A stretch of DNA of 64,000 nucleotides, taken from assembly GCA_932521035.1 (NCBI GenBank), contig OW051492.1, positions 5,208,001-5,272,000 on the forward strand, given 5' to 3'. Each line of letters begins with the position of its first letter. Within the stretch, counting starts at the first letter, position 1. A program made the translations under genes and the position numbers. Shown one piece after another: positions 47,499-59,289 of the stretch. The stretch is from Oscheius dolichura. Its lineage: Eukaryota > Nematoda > Chromadorea > Rhabditida > Rhabditidae. A model generated the notes under the pieces. The model made no database searches, was not told the DNA's origin, and worked only from the letters and a program-made list of their open reading frames with translations.

Positions 47499-49016
47499 TC
47501 AGTGAAAAATAAAACTTGTAGTCTCTTCTATGAAATTATTAGATACATTTGATGCTTCACTTCGAAAATAAGCAAACAAGAGATCTCCTAATAAATACAC
47601 CTGAAACTGCAGATGATCAACACCTAATAAATCCGAACCTGAGCAAGATTATATATAAGAGTTGCAGCAAAGTAAAAATTAGCATTGCCAGAACCGCTGA
47701 TAATCCACATATGCCACATTACTGGCATCAATACAATGCAGCTCACAACTGCACAAGATACAGGTAACACAAACCTCATTGGTTCTAAATTACAAAATAA
47801 ATATCTCCTATGGGAAAAATAACGTTTCCAGTATTTTTCTAAGGTGGGAAGAAGTGCCATATAAACTGCTGCATCATTTAATGACGGATAGGGAGAAAAA
47901 ACAGTTATAAGTAGCATCGTAATAATGAGGTGCAGATTGCTATCATTTCTGCAAGAGCATACCAATGAAAGAAAATAAACTAACCTAATTGAAAGGTATA
48001 AAGGCACCAAGTACACCAAAAGATTGATTTGAAAAACGGATATGAAGAAAAACCGAAAGTGCTCAAAAACTTGAGTAAAGAAATACCAGAATACTCCGAC
48101 ATTAGGCGTGAGGTCATTAACATAGTACCTTAAATTGTCGTGACTGTTATAAAATCAGGAAATTCTACATAAAAGCATATGTATCCTCAATAAAATTCCA
48201 ATTGGACCCGTTTAAAATATAGTTTGTCAAGCAAAGAACGCTAGAAACGCAGCCAATGATAGCCAAGCTGTAAATCTGATCAGCTCCTTTGAACCGCAGA
48301 AATATAGATCCGATAAGGATGTAATGGTAAAGAGTAAGGTGACCCAGTATACTAAGAAAAACTGAGCACCAAATAACGGAACCTTAAAAACATTTTGTAA
48401 TAGTTATTGAAAAACGTACCTGAAGTAAAAAAGTAGACAAACAAACTTAATAGAAGATTATTCAGCACAGACAAGCTGCATATTGAACAGGATGTTATAG
48501 TTACAGGATTCAAAATATAGCTAAATACCGTAATCCATGGTAAACTAAGAAATTCACCTCGCTGCAGTCACATACGGCCAATTCTGACTTTTGTCTGCAA
48601 GTTTTAAAGCTGTATTTCCGATGAGATAGGCCGTTAAACTATCCATCAATATAAAAAGAGCGGTAGCATAAACCGAAGGAAGTTCCAGAAGATAATGAAA
48701 ACAAAAAAGAAGGATAGGTTGCTGCAAATTAAATGAATTACTTCTTTATAAGTCCACTCACAATATGTATGGAATCTCCAGCATATGGTGATATGCCGTT
48801 TTTCATTAAGGCAACACCATCTTGTACAGATTCAAATGATACCAGAGGCGATGATAATTCAACACGGCTACTAAGCGAATCTCCGAAAAAGATACAGCAT
48901 ACTATTCGCAATATAATGCCAATTATAATTCTGCAATTAATTTGGTGTAGACTAACAAATTAAATTTACGTTGACGTTAGCTTAATATTAGAATATACGG
49001 GTTTCACATTATCCAT
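47499..49016 (-). CDS. PIGU: PIG-U, GPI transamidase subunit
   Basis: Starts at 49016 (MDNVKPVYSN) after tttgcag|atttgag. Exon 1 splices over 39 nt to a TM exon (IIIGIILRIVCCIFF) containing the family luminal motif NGISPYAGDSIH. Later exons contain QPILLFCFHYLLELPS, the conserved FWYFF-type segment near 48.1 kb, NLLVYLVPLYLSI, SPYPSLNDAAVYMALLP and MWHMWIISGSGNANFYFA. The C-terminal exon, after a 38-nt intron, gives YLLGDLLFAYFRSE and stops at 47499. PIG-U is a multi-pass ER protein of the GPI transamidase that attaches GPI anchors. The gene is AT-rich throughout with about seven to nine introns. Confidence 0.93.
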
Positions 49017-49207
49017 CTCAAATCTGCAAATAATGTTGCTTGATATTATGTTATGTTGAACTATGGATACGTAGAAACGTGCAAAATGTATTTTTCCGAA
49101 ACTGTAAAGTGACAAAGTTTACTGAAGGCATTCAATAACTTGAAATATGATGGAATATTAATAAGAGATCGGATATACACAAGATATTAACAAACATAAA
49201 ATCGACA

Positions 49208-50541
49208 TTACTCCTCAGCTTCTGGGTCTAGTCGTGGACGTTTAATTTGATCGAAAAAGGAATGGACGTCATCAGATGTAATAACCTCATTTGCCTTCGA
49301 CTCGAAGAACCGGGCTAAGCCGCTTTTCAACTCATGGAACCCTAAAATGATGCAATAAGAAAAATACAAAATAAAAATGACCTTTCAGAACACTAGCTGC
49401 TGCATCACGTCCACCTATTTTAACCAGTTGGTCTACGACATCATCATCAGTTATTTCTTTTGCATTTTCGTTGTTTTCTTTTTCGTATTTCTCTACACAA
49501 TCGTCTTCATCCAGAAGAAAAGTGGAATCAGCTGCCTCCAAAATCGCCTGAACCAAAATATTAGTCATTTAGACAAAAAAACATCAATACCTGACATTTG
49601 GAGCAAGTACAAATGCGCTTCCTCCAGTCATGTTTCAGTGCGAATATATTTGCTTGGCTATTCTGCCCACTAGCTTGAGGTAAAAAGCATGTTTTTTCTT
49701 CCACGCTTTCAAAAATTTCCAAATATGGATGCTTCATGGTACATAGCTTACACACCTAAATATATCAATGTTGCAAACACTGTTCACCTACCAAGGTATA
49801 TCCATCCTTAATATGTATTCCTTTATCGGAATTAAGGTCTACGTCAAGGTGCTAAAAATTGAAATTTGGCTAAATATTACTTAACCTACTGTTAAATGGA
49901 ACCAATCTTCGCACATTAAACATTGAAACATTACTTCGTTGCTCTCTCCAGGAAAGGTGTCTTCGCAAGTGCAATAATTTCCAGCAAAGTTATGATTGTA
50001 CACGTTATACTCATTTGTTTCGGATTTCTCTTCATAGAGAGTGCATTTGGATTCGCCAAATTTGCTATTTCCACAGTCGCACCTGATGGAAGAAATATTA
50101 GTTCAAAGTAGCTATTACTTAAATTTGCGCTTGGTATACAATTCGACCAAATCATGGCCGTCGTGACAGTGTGTTGAGCATCCTAAACAAACTCCAGCAA
50201 AATTATCCTTTTTCGGATTACAAGTAAGGCATGAAAATAGAGGCTGGCGTGGTTTATAGCCCTTAAAAAGGAAATATGTAAAGTGAAGCATGTAAAGGGC
50301 AAACTTCGGGCCATGTGCAAACTGTCTCATCTTGAGATCCGTAAAGCATTCGGTCAACTTGATCTCTTTCATCCATGGCCTGAACTATTTCAGCTCCAGT
50401 ATAGACTGCTGAATAAATGGCAAGTAAAACATCAGAAATATATAAAAACATACGATCTTCTTCCCCTTCTGCTGCATCAGTTTGATTGTTTTCTTCTGTA
50501 TTTGTTTCATCCCCATCATTTCCAGGAGTTTTGTCTAGCAT
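49208..50541 (-). CDS. UBR7: UBR7, UBR-box/PHD putative E3 ligase (histone H2B)
   Basis: ATG at 50541 follows gttttag|caa. An acidic N-terminus is followed by the UBR box: SCLTCNPKKDNFAGVCLGCS, HCHDGHDLVELYTKRKFRCD, then CGNSKF. Next comes the PHD-like domain with CTCEDTF, FQCLMCEDWFH, CKLCTMKHPYLE and KRICTCSKC. A C-terminal acidic segment ends RPRLDPEAEE-stop at 49208. UBR7 recognises N-degrons through the UBR box and its PHD promotes H2BK120 monoubiquitination. All zinc-ligand positions I can see are present. The gene is AT-rich, with several introns of about 40 nt. Confidence 0.93.
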
Positions 50542-50866
50542 TTGCTAAAACATATAGCATATCATAAACGAGAAAGTAAATCTACAACAGGAGAAGAAAA
50601 TATAGACAAATTTGAATAGCATATAACGTCCAAACAAAAATGTGTTCGCGGCCATTTTTCTTCCACCAAAATGGGGACCAATTTTAGAATCAGAATGTAC
50701 ACAGCCTTTCATTGATAGCTCAAAATGTCAGTCTCCATGAGCTTATTTTTTTGCAGTAAAAATTAGAACTATCGTATGTCACAATTTTGAGAAAAATATG
50801 TGCGAAGTTTTGATAAAAGCGTTGTTGGGCGAAACAGCGGACAAAACCGGAATTTTCGTATGGAAA

Positions 50867-51139
50867 CCTGAATGACACTTGTTGAGCAGAACTACATATT
50901 TTTACCTTTTTCTGTCTTTTTCAATGGATTTGGCATATTTAAATCTACTAGAATGGAGAGTTTTAGTTCATATGCACATCTAGTATTATAGATATAATAT
51001 TTTTTCATTTTTTTTCGAAATTTAGCCGAACAATGTTTGGTCCCACTGTCTATTCTAGTAGTTTTAGATATGCCTGATCGATTGCAACAAACAGAAAAAT
51101 GTGAAAATGTGTAGTTTTGCTCAATAAGTGTCATTCAGG
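50867..51139. repeat. foldback (long inverted-repeat) element, 273 bp
   Basis: The left arm begins cctgaatgacacttgttgag (50867) and the right arm ends with its near-complement ctcaataagtgtcattcagg (51139). Similarity continues inward for about 95 bp (through ggcatat and actagaat...gag), with an AT-rich loop of about 80 nt. It looks like a MITE or foldback element. No target-site duplication is obvious. It could also form an RNA hairpin if transcribed. Confidence 0.7.
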
Positions 51140-51950
51140 TCTAGGGTATAATTCCAGCGCAATTTCCAAAATTTGAATTTTGACGAGCCTGTGCACAGGC
51201 AAAACCCCCGGATATGGTATTGGCACTCGCCTTGTGTTCGGTAAGGGGCCTTTCGGAAGTGGGGATTGGTGAGTTCCTTTTAAAAGCCAGGTGGCCATCA
51301 CCATATTTGTACGGTCTCTCGTCAGAAGGGGCAGTGCGCCTGTTGGAACAGAACAGCCTGCTAAAGGGTGAGGTATTCCTGTTACAAAGGCCCCTTCACT
51401 AGTCATCAGATGATAACGGACGAGGACATGGGGTGGCCAAGAAGGGAAAATAACGGGAGGCGAGGAGACGCGGTGGCCAAGGGGGACAAACGACAGGAGA
51501 CGACTAGACTGGTCGGCCATGAAGAGCAGACAGCGGCTTTCCCCTCAAAACTGTTTAGCCCGTGAAGCTGTTACAGTATCCCCCTTGGCTCATTTTCTGT
51601 AAAAAAACAAACGAGCCTTCCCACATAAGCCGAAGAGAGACGAGAAAGGGGGACAATGACAATATCCTGGACTAACTAACCTTGTACTTTTACGGAGGAT
51701 GAAAAGAAACAAAAATTAGATGAGATTCGTGTTACCTTTCCGGGATCCATAATATACCTGACTACTACATTGGTGCTCAGAATAATCGTGAGGAGGAAGT
51801 TGCGCTGCTTCCTTGCACACTGCGAGATTTGGAAATAATGCCTGGATGAGGGTTGTGCAAGAAGCAGTTTTGAGTAGAGACAAGACGGCAGGTCCTCCTC
51901 GCTCGGCAAAAAAAACTTGCGCTCGGCGCGAGCACATCTTGGTTCGTGAG

Positions 51951-52019
51951 CAGGGGTGTGCGGATAATGATTTTCCCTATTCACAAAGTTTGGATACCGG
52001 ATAACGGGTAGTAAAAACT
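51951..52019 (+). mobile_element. possible hAT-type transposon end (remnant)
   Basis: caggggtgtgcggataatga resembles hAT terminal inverted repeats (CAGGGGTG...) and is followed by repeated accggata motifs like sub-terminal repeats. The opposite end and a transposase were not found, so this is weak. Confidence 0.25.
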
Positions 52020-52506
52020 ATCTGAAGACTTCTGATACCGGATATTATCGGCTTGACATTGCCAATATTTTTCTGCGATGAACAATGTCGGAGGAATATA
52101 CATGCTTCCTTTCAAAAGGAAAACAGGGAGCACTCGACATAAATCCTGATGCTGAACTACGCCATGTTTCGAGATCTTCTTGGCCTCTATTTTTTACAAT
52201 GTTTATTCCCGTTTATCACTGATATCCAGTGTTGTCCCTTTCTGCCGGGGTCGGGAAAAGGCGTTTTTGTTCTCCACATGTCTCTGTCCTTCTATAATCT
52301 ATGATAGATCGGGTCGATAAAATACCCATCTGGAAGTGCGCCCCGTTGCATTGGAAAACCCTTGCTGTCCTTTAGTTCCAAAAACTGTAAAGAGATCTAC
52401 GCTTCGTTTGTCTCAAGTTTACATCTTTTTATACACTTCTTATCTTATTAAAAATATAATAAAGGGTTTAGGTAGTCACAGCATCTGTTGATATACAGAA
52501 GAAAAC

Positions 52507-54219
52507 ATGGTGGGCCGTTTTATTAGTTCTGCTAACTTTATATTCAATTCCAGGGTAAAAAGAAGAGTTTCATTGACAAGAAAACTGCCAAATCTTTTAA
52601 ACTTGTTCCAGCCCCTCATAATACAGAAGAAGAGGTAGAATATTTTAGTTAGAGATTTTTCATTTATTCTAGAAGGATGAAAAGTTCGTTCCAAGTAAAG
52701 ATCATCTCGAAGTGCAACATAAATATGGTATTTTCTTCGATGATGACTATGATTACACGCAACATTTGCGAGACGTCAAAAATGTAATTATTTCTATACA
52801 TTTCGTGTTGCTTTTCTTTACATTACAATTTGATCATAAACTTTTAGGGGTTCACCTTGCAACAGACCAATGCTCCTGAAGATGAAGAAGAAGAGGAAGA
52901 AAGAGTAGTTATCAGGTATGTGGCAATTTTAGTTCCGTTTTTCCTTTTATTAATTCAGCCATTTCATTTTTTAGAGCTCCAGCTTTTCCGTACCCATTCG
53001 GAGCACAGTCTACTAAAGACGTTACTTTCTTTGATAACGATTTAGAGAAAGCTCTTGAAGTACGTGCCTTTATATAGCATAATATTTGAATTTCAGGGTG
53101 ATTTTGGGGAAGTTGAAGGCGATCTAGATGATGACTTCGTCGAAATGGCCGGTGGTGCCCTTCCAGATGGTATAACCATGGCTTATCGTAATCCTCGCAG
53201 GGAAATAATTGATAGTGAAGACGAAGATGAAGAGGTATATACTTATGTTTCCTGGATCTTATTTTTGGAACAGGAAGATGATGATGAACGTTATCCTCAA
53301 GACGCATATATTGATGAAGAAGACGAATGTATGGAAGAAGTGACTGCTCCAAAACGTCAAGGTGGCCCTAGAGAGATCGATGATGCTTTTGACAAGTTAC
53401 TTGAAGCTGATTATAACGAAGAGCAGGTAGTCTCACAGAAATATATTAATATTTTCTCTTTATAGGTTGGAGAATTAGATGGCGATGATGAAAATATTGC
53501 CGGACTTCTAGAACCCGATGATGGACGTTTGAAAAGATTAGCTGCAGAAGCTCCCAGAGATCCAGAATATGAAGAAAAATTAGCTAAAGATTACGTTAGA
53601 CGGAAGATGGCTTTGTTAGAAGCAGGAGTGATTAAGGAAACTGAAGAAGAAGAATTTGTAGAAGTATTAAGCCTTTTTATTTTATATAGTCACATGGTTT
53701 AGGTTGACGAATCATGTCGAAAGCGAATGAAGTGGGATTGTGAATCGTTTGCCTCTCAATATACAAATATTTATAATCATCCAACTCTTATAAAGGGTTG
53801 TTTTACAATTTTATTCAGAAATACCGTATATTTAGATCCTAATAGTCGATTGTCGAGAAAAGCTCTAAAGCGACTAGAACGCGGTATAGCTGCAACTTCA
53901 GTTTCTGAACCTGTGGATGAAGAAATGGAGGAAGGAAGTGATGGGGAAGTTAGCACGGTATCTACATTCAGGTCTTTAAAGTTTTGTTGTTGTAAAAAGT
54001 TCCCTTTCAGACCTAAAGGAGAAACTCCTGAACAAAAAAAATTGAGGAAACAAGCTGTCAAAGAAGCAAAGAGAGCCAGACGAGTGGAAAAGAAAGCAAA
54101 CAAGGAAACCTTTGCCGACGAATATCGCAAGGTTATATTTCTGTATTTTCGATTGATATTTCTTTATTTAGGCTACAAAATCTCGTTTGGGACAAGTGCG
54201 AGGAATTCCAATTGCCTAG
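52507..54219 (+). CDS. LTV1: LTV1, 40S ribosomal subunit biogenesis/export factor
   Basis: ATG at 52507 after gatatacag|aagaaaac. The start codon is followed at once by an intron (gtgggcc...attccag, 45 nt), so exon 2 gives GKKKSFIDKKTAKSFKLV, the family N-terminus. Other hallmarks: HKYGIFFDDDYDYTQHL, ALEGDFGEVEGDLDDDF, acidic tracts, IDDAFDKLLEADYNEEQVGE, MKWDCESFASQYTNIYNHP, then GETPEQKKLRKQAVKEAKRA and RVEKKANKETF, ending GQVRGIPIA-stop at 54217-54219. LTV1 helps assemble and export pre-40S particles and is released by CK1 phosphorylation. AATAAA is at 54299-54304. AT-rich, about nine introns. Confidence 0.96.
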
Positions 54220-54403
54220 AGTTTACTGTTTTATTTGTTATTGTTAATTTTTGTGTTTCAAATTAGTGTTACAGAGTTTATGAATGTAATAACATTACAA
54301 TAAATCTTGAAATACATATTCACTGTTATCTTGTCTAGGTTGCACGCTCCTTGTCGTATCGTGAAATTGATGTTGTGTGATTTAGTCCGCACGTGATTCA
54401 GAT

Positions 54404-57400
54404 ATGGGGTGGTGTCCAGTTTGGGTCGTGTGGGTTGTTCCGTTGGTAATTGGGTTGCAGTGGGACAGCCCTATAGTTAGCAATGACAAGCTGAAGCTTG
54501 CTGAAGAGGTAATATTGTTTCATTTTAGCTGGACTTCTTCTTTAAATGATAACAAGAAATTTAGCAAGACCATCTGACAAAATACTTCGGACAAAGCAAA
54601 AGAAATGTGTCTTTCTTTCCTACAAAAGAAGAGATGGAAAAGAGAATAGGCGATCTCGTGGAAGTTGACAAGACTCATCTGATCAACCACGACTATACCG
54701 CCATGACGGCTTATCTAGAGCAACTTGCTCTCAACTATCCTCATGTGGCTTATATGTATTCCGCTGGAAAAAGCGTTCAAAAAAGGGATCTGTGGGTAGT
54801 AGCCCTTTCGAATAATCCAAAAGAACATGAGCTGCTGGAGCAGGAATTGAAAATTGTTGGAAATATGCATGGAAATGAGGTATGACAAGTATTTTGAAAA
54901 AAAAACCCCCGTTTAGGTTGTTGGCCGCGAAACCCTACTCTTCCTCATTGAGTTATTATGTAAAAACTATGGAAAGAATGAGTTTATAACGAAATTGTTG
55001 AATACCACTCGAATCCATATAATGCCCTCCATGAACCCTGACGGTTATGAAACGGGATGGGCTGGCGATCAACTGGGATATGCGGTAAATTCTTATCGTA
55101 GAGCAAAATATAATTTTCTAGGGACGGTCAAATGCCCACGGAATTGATCTGAACAGGAATTTCCCCCCAATGTTCCCTGAACATGTCGAAGCCACCGGTG
55201 GAACACAACCCGAGCCTGAAACTCTTGCCATGATGGCTTGGTTGCAAAGCCAGCCATTTGTGGTCAGTGCCAATCTTCACGGCGGATCTCTGGTGGCGAA
55301 CTACCCGTATGACGACTCGGTCACAGGCCAGGACGGCATCTACACTGCCGTAAGTTCTGTCTCAACTCCCAAAAAAAAAAGAAATATTTCTAGAGCCCAG
55401 ACGACAAGTTGTTCGTGGAGTTGTCTTACAGGTATGCCCGGGCCCATAGCACCATGTGGCAGACGGGGCGGCGATGTGGCCTGTCCCAGGACGGAGACAC
55501 CTTCATCAACGGGATCACCAATGGGGCCGGGTGGTACCATCTGGCGGGGGGCATGCAGGACTGGCAGTACTTGAACACCAACGCCTTCGAGATTACGGTA
55601 GAGATGGGCTGCTTCAAGTTCCCCACGAACGACATGATCCCGAAGTGGGTTTCGATTTTGAGAGAAGTATAACAGCGGCATACAGGTTCTGGTCCGACCA
55701 CGAAATGTCACTCCTCTCGTTTTTGGACTTTGGGCGGTCAGGAATCTACGGTGTGGTGACCGACTCGGCCGGGAAGCCCGTGGCCAATGCTACGGTATCG
55801 GTCGAGAGGGGGAAAGCCGTCAAAACCACGAAAGACGGAGAGTACTGGAGGCTTCTTCCGCCAGGAGAACACACGGTGGGACAGCTTGTATGGAGAAGAA
55901 CAGGGGATTTTGTAGATTCTGATCGAGGGGCCAGGAGCCGGATCGAAGGAGATTAAAGTGAATATCCAGGCGGGGGAGGAGGGCCAGAGGCACGACGTGA
56001 CAATGGGAGGATGCGGAGCCAGCGACAGTGCCTACGTCTACCGGGGACGAGGCCAGATCACCATGGCCGCCATCGGCACCTCGCCGAGGTTTGTAGCTGG
56101 CCGGCTCCGTTCAGGTCTTCATATTGTAGAGCAGCGGATGTCCTGTACGAACTGGCCAATATCACCTGTAATGGTAACTTTGACCTGGACCCGCTCATCC
56201 GTCTCCTAATCATCCCCGTCTTCAAAGGAGGAGAACCAGTCGATGTAGGGTCACCGGAAACCAGACGATATCCCTTTTTTAGATATTGAGGAAATTTGAT
56301 CCACGGGCGATCCTGGCTGTTTCTGATGGAATGGTCGAGTCGATAACATTCAGCGCCATGGAAAATACCCCGAAACTCTTCGACAAGGAGAAACTGGACC
56401 AGAGTCTGGTGAAGGCCCTCGGCGCCCAACCCGACTGCCAAAAGTGAGGTGTCCCTTTGACCAGACAGAGACGAGTTCAGGCCTCTCCGCGGAAGAGATC
56501 TGGCCATTGCCATGGACGACCTCAGCTTGAGGTCCTCCTTCCAATTGGGAGTAGCCATCGGCTGCCTGAATGGATCCGATGAAAAGGCGGCGGCCGCCGT
56601 CGGTTCGACGTTAGACATGCTCCGGCTGACGCTGACAAAGGACACCGTCGAAGAGTTCTCCGTGCTTCCATCGGCCAACCCGGCCGACCACTTCACGCCC
56701 CAGCAGGCTGTCATGGTCACCAGGTACGCTCTCCTTCCTTCGGGTGTCAATTATTCCCAGTGCGGCCGTTCTCCTCCTCGAGCAGACACACTGCCTCACG
56801 GAGGTCAAGTCCCCTCAAGGATTCAAGCTCTACCAGATGGGAAGCGGCCATCCTCCCTACACTTTGGTTGTCTCATTGGAAAAAGTAACCACGGCCCATG
56901 GGAAAGGAAAGATTTCGGATTACAGAGAACAGAGGGTCTGGCCTATGAGATGATGTCCAAGTGGTGCGAGAATGCCACGGCGGAGGGGGTCCAGGACATC
57001 TTGACCCAGTCGACGTTGATCGTAATGCCGGAAATACCCCACACCCAGGTATCGGGGCAAGCGAATGAGGACGGTCTGCTTCAGTTGAACTGCCACGACT
57101 ACGATACCGTGGCACCCTTCGAGAACCTTCTGGCCGACGTCGTCAAAAGTGTCCCCCAAGTGGACTTTCTCATGCTTTTCGCACTGGGTGGACTCAAGGT
57201 AAACTTATTGGAATAAGGGGAAAGGGCCTCCCTAGGTGAGATATATCAACGAGACGGGGGGATTCTCCTCCCGAATAGCCGATGCCTTCAAGAAGAACCA
57301 CGTCCAGATGAAGGACGCGACGGCCGACACCTGTAACGGAGGTGGGATATAGTACCATTTTGGGGATATACAGAATATTAGGAATTCCGACGGAGAAGGA

Positions 57401-58114
57401 AATTATCAAGGGAATGCCATGGGCCAACCCGCGACCCCTTCCACCGAACATGAACAAGCCGCCACCTCCGCCACAGTGGTCTCAACCTGACGTCCTCCTG
57501 GTCCAGGCCGGCTGCTGTCATGAGAATGGTGTTGGCCATCTCTACGAGGAAAATAGGAAGAGTATCATAGTTGCCATGAAAGAAAGGTGGGAAAACAGTG
57601 GAGGATAGAGGAGAACGGAGATTTATAGAGTGAAAGGATTAGTAGTGGTGGCAGAAGGAGCAACGGAGGAGATTACCATACAGGGGAAGACGACTCACCT
57701 ACAAAAGGGAGAAAACTTTATCGCCCTGGCCAGCGGTGCCTATGAAGTTACCCACAGAAGGGCCAGCGGAGTGTCCACCTTCAACATTGACGTGGGTCGG
57801 CCAAGAGGGCAGAACAGGCAAATTCAGATAAACGACTCCAACCCGCAGGTCTGGAAAGGAGCCAACAAGGAGAAGAGATCCCAGAATCTCTTTTTGATAG
57901 TGATACTATCGGGTCTCCTTCTCCTGGCATTTGTAAGTGTCCTCTCTAATTCTAAACGAGAAAATCCCAGTGTTTCGCCTGTCGGCAGCGGGTGTCTTCG
58001 GTCATAAACCGGCGAGGCTTCTTCACGGGCAGCCGCAGCGGGTTCGAGCGACTGCCGCTCTACAAAAGCGACGACGAGGACGAGGACGACCTTTTTGATC
58101 TCCAGAAATTGTAG
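54404..58114 (+). CDS. CPD: carboxypeptidase D-like transmembrane metallocarboxypeptidase (one active, one dead CP domain)
   Basis: The N-terminal signal peptide ([18 protein letters not shown]) follows gattcag|at. M14 domain 1 is complete: zinc HxxE in GNMHGNE, NPDGYE, Arg in DLNRNFPP, zinc His in SANLHGG and catalytic Glu in [13 protein letters not shown] transthyretin-like domain follows ([20 protein letters not shown]). Domain 2 is degenerate: HGNE reads LEKR, the His in LHGG is lost (ALGG) and the catalytic Glu is Gln (VQAGCC). It ends with its own transthyretin-like segment ([10 protein letters not shown]). One TM ([15 protein letters not shown]) and an acidic cytoplasmic tail ([13 protein letters not shown]) close the protein. 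CPD trims C-terminal Lys/Arg in the trans-Golgi. Vertebrate CPD has three CP domains, this one two. Exons before about 55.1 kb are AT-rich and later ones GC-rich. A 26-nt intron spans 56089-56114. Confidence 0.93.
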
Positions 58115-58309
58115 TCATTTTTAGTTTCCCGTAGCTGCTCTGTCATACCTTTCCAATGTGATGTACCCTTTTTGTGATAACCTCTATCTTACTCCCGGGG
58201 ATTGCTTATAGTCACGTGTATCCTTCTATTACTTCAGGTGCAGTCTTTTATTTCTACAGATGCATATCAGATATATCACATAGTATTCTTTATGCATAAT
58301 TTATAAATA

Positions 58310-58315
58310 TTTATT
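58310..58315 (-). terminator. minus-strand polyadenylation signal AATAAA
   Basis: TTTATT on the plus strand, seven nucleotides beyond the stop of the small minus-strand ORF at 58322. It supports that ORF as the end of a real transcript. Confidence 0.4.
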
Positions 58316-58321
58316 TAATCC

Positions 58322-58462
58322 TCATCCATTTGGAGAGGACTGAAGTCTTTCTTCGAGGAGCCTTCGCTTGTTCTCTTCTTGTTCCATCAACTGGACATGT
58401 TTAATCCGCGGGACTGGTTGATACCAGTCTGCTTCCAGCTTCCTACAATATTTCTTTCTCAT
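58322..58462 (-). CDS. small antisense ORF, possible short basic/coiled protein
   Basis: The minus-strand ORF MRKKYCRKLEADWYQPVPRI... ends with a Glu/Arg-rich helix (EQEENKRRLLEERL) and a TGA at 58322-58324, with AATAAA 7 nt later. The frame stays open upstream past 58485 into the antisense of the next gene, to about 58580. The mature protein may therefore be longer and overlap that gene on the opposite strand. Size and composition recall small mitochondrial ribosomal proteins, but no family is recognised. Confidence 0.35.
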   Translation of the reverse strand: MRKKYCRKLEADWYQPVPRIKHVQLMEQEENKRRLLEERLQSSPNG

Positions 58463-58484
58463 TCTTCTCTGGAACAGTTTCTCG

Positions 58485-59143
58485 ATGAGTTCTTCTTCCG
58501 GATATTCCGTTGTCTCGGCCAGGAGTGTCCCGGCTCGTTCGCTGCCTAATAACGAGGAGGACGTGGTGAAGATGCTTTGTCAGAAGTCGAAACAGGCCAT
58601 CAAGCGGATTGAGAAGTCGCGCAGCCACCGGGAGCGTTTCCTCGCGGACCTAATGCTGCTGCCTGAGGAGCAGAACAGGCGGCTCGAGCTGCTCAAGATC
58701 TCGGTGAGACGCTTCGAGGAGGTCCTCTACTCGGGCCGGCTGGCCGGCGCCAAGAACAGGGAACACCACCTGACCACGATGCAGAAGGTCTACGCCTTCC
58801 TGGAGGCCGACCCCAAGCAGAAGGAGAAACTGGACAAGGTGGAGGTGGAGGTGGACAAGCTGCTGGACCAGGCGATGGAGGCACACAAGGAGTACTACAA
58901 GTTCGAGAAGAGGTTTGACGCCGAGGACATGCTCTTCCGAGTACAGGAGATGAGCTACCAGGTGAACATCGTCGAGGAGACCTTCTCCAAGTCACAGGTC
59001 TGTCCTCCTCTTCCTCTTCCTGTTTACCCCCTCTTTAGTCTGCTCCACTCACCCCTTTCGACGCGATTCTGATGCTCTCCAACCAGGCGGTGAAGGACGA
59101 GGCCGACAGCCTGCTGGCCCGTCTCAAGGAGCTCTCCCCGTGA
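58485..59143 (+). CDS. uncharacterised helical/coiled-coil protein
   Basis: Two exons (58485-58997 and 59039-59143, 41-nt pyrimidine-rich intron) give 205 aa. ATG lies 7 nt after tctggaacag. The protein is almost wholly helical and charged (EEDVVKMLCQKSKQAIKRIE, then MEAHKEYYKFEKRFDAED and QEMSYQVNIVEETF), with no signal peptide or TM. The length and long amphipathic helices suggest a BAR-like or tethering/scaffold subunit, but I do not recognise a family. AATAAA at 59188-59193, 45 nt after the stop. Its 5' end overlaps an open antisense frame. Strong GC3 bias (coding-like), so it is very likely a real gene. Confidence 0.7.
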
Positions 59144-59289
59144 AACAATCAAGACACTGGAGGCCGTGTTTATCATCTATTCCACAAAATAAATAAACAT
59201 TTTTGGCATGGGAACCTGGAATTGTTTTTGGGAAAATGAAAAGTGACAAGGAAGGACGGTATGACCTCGGGAGGGGGGACTCGCTCTCT

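Larger units (their letters stand above)
50542..52506. other. intergenic region with foldback element and a GC-rich island
   Basis: About 2 kb between the UBR7 start and the LTV1 start (divergent). It contains the inverted repeat 50867-51139, then a GC-richer patch (about 51150-51650) whose ORFs have no recognisable domain, then at about 51951 a sequence beginning caggggtgtg that resembles hAT transposon ends. It is probably accumulated transposon remnants plus promoters. No confident gene. Confidence 0.4.

Noticed and set aside
51131-51520. 129-aa minus-strand ORF in the GC island
   Set aside because: Low-information Pro/Leu-rich translation with no domain, splice context or neighbour support; more likely transposon remnant or random ORF.
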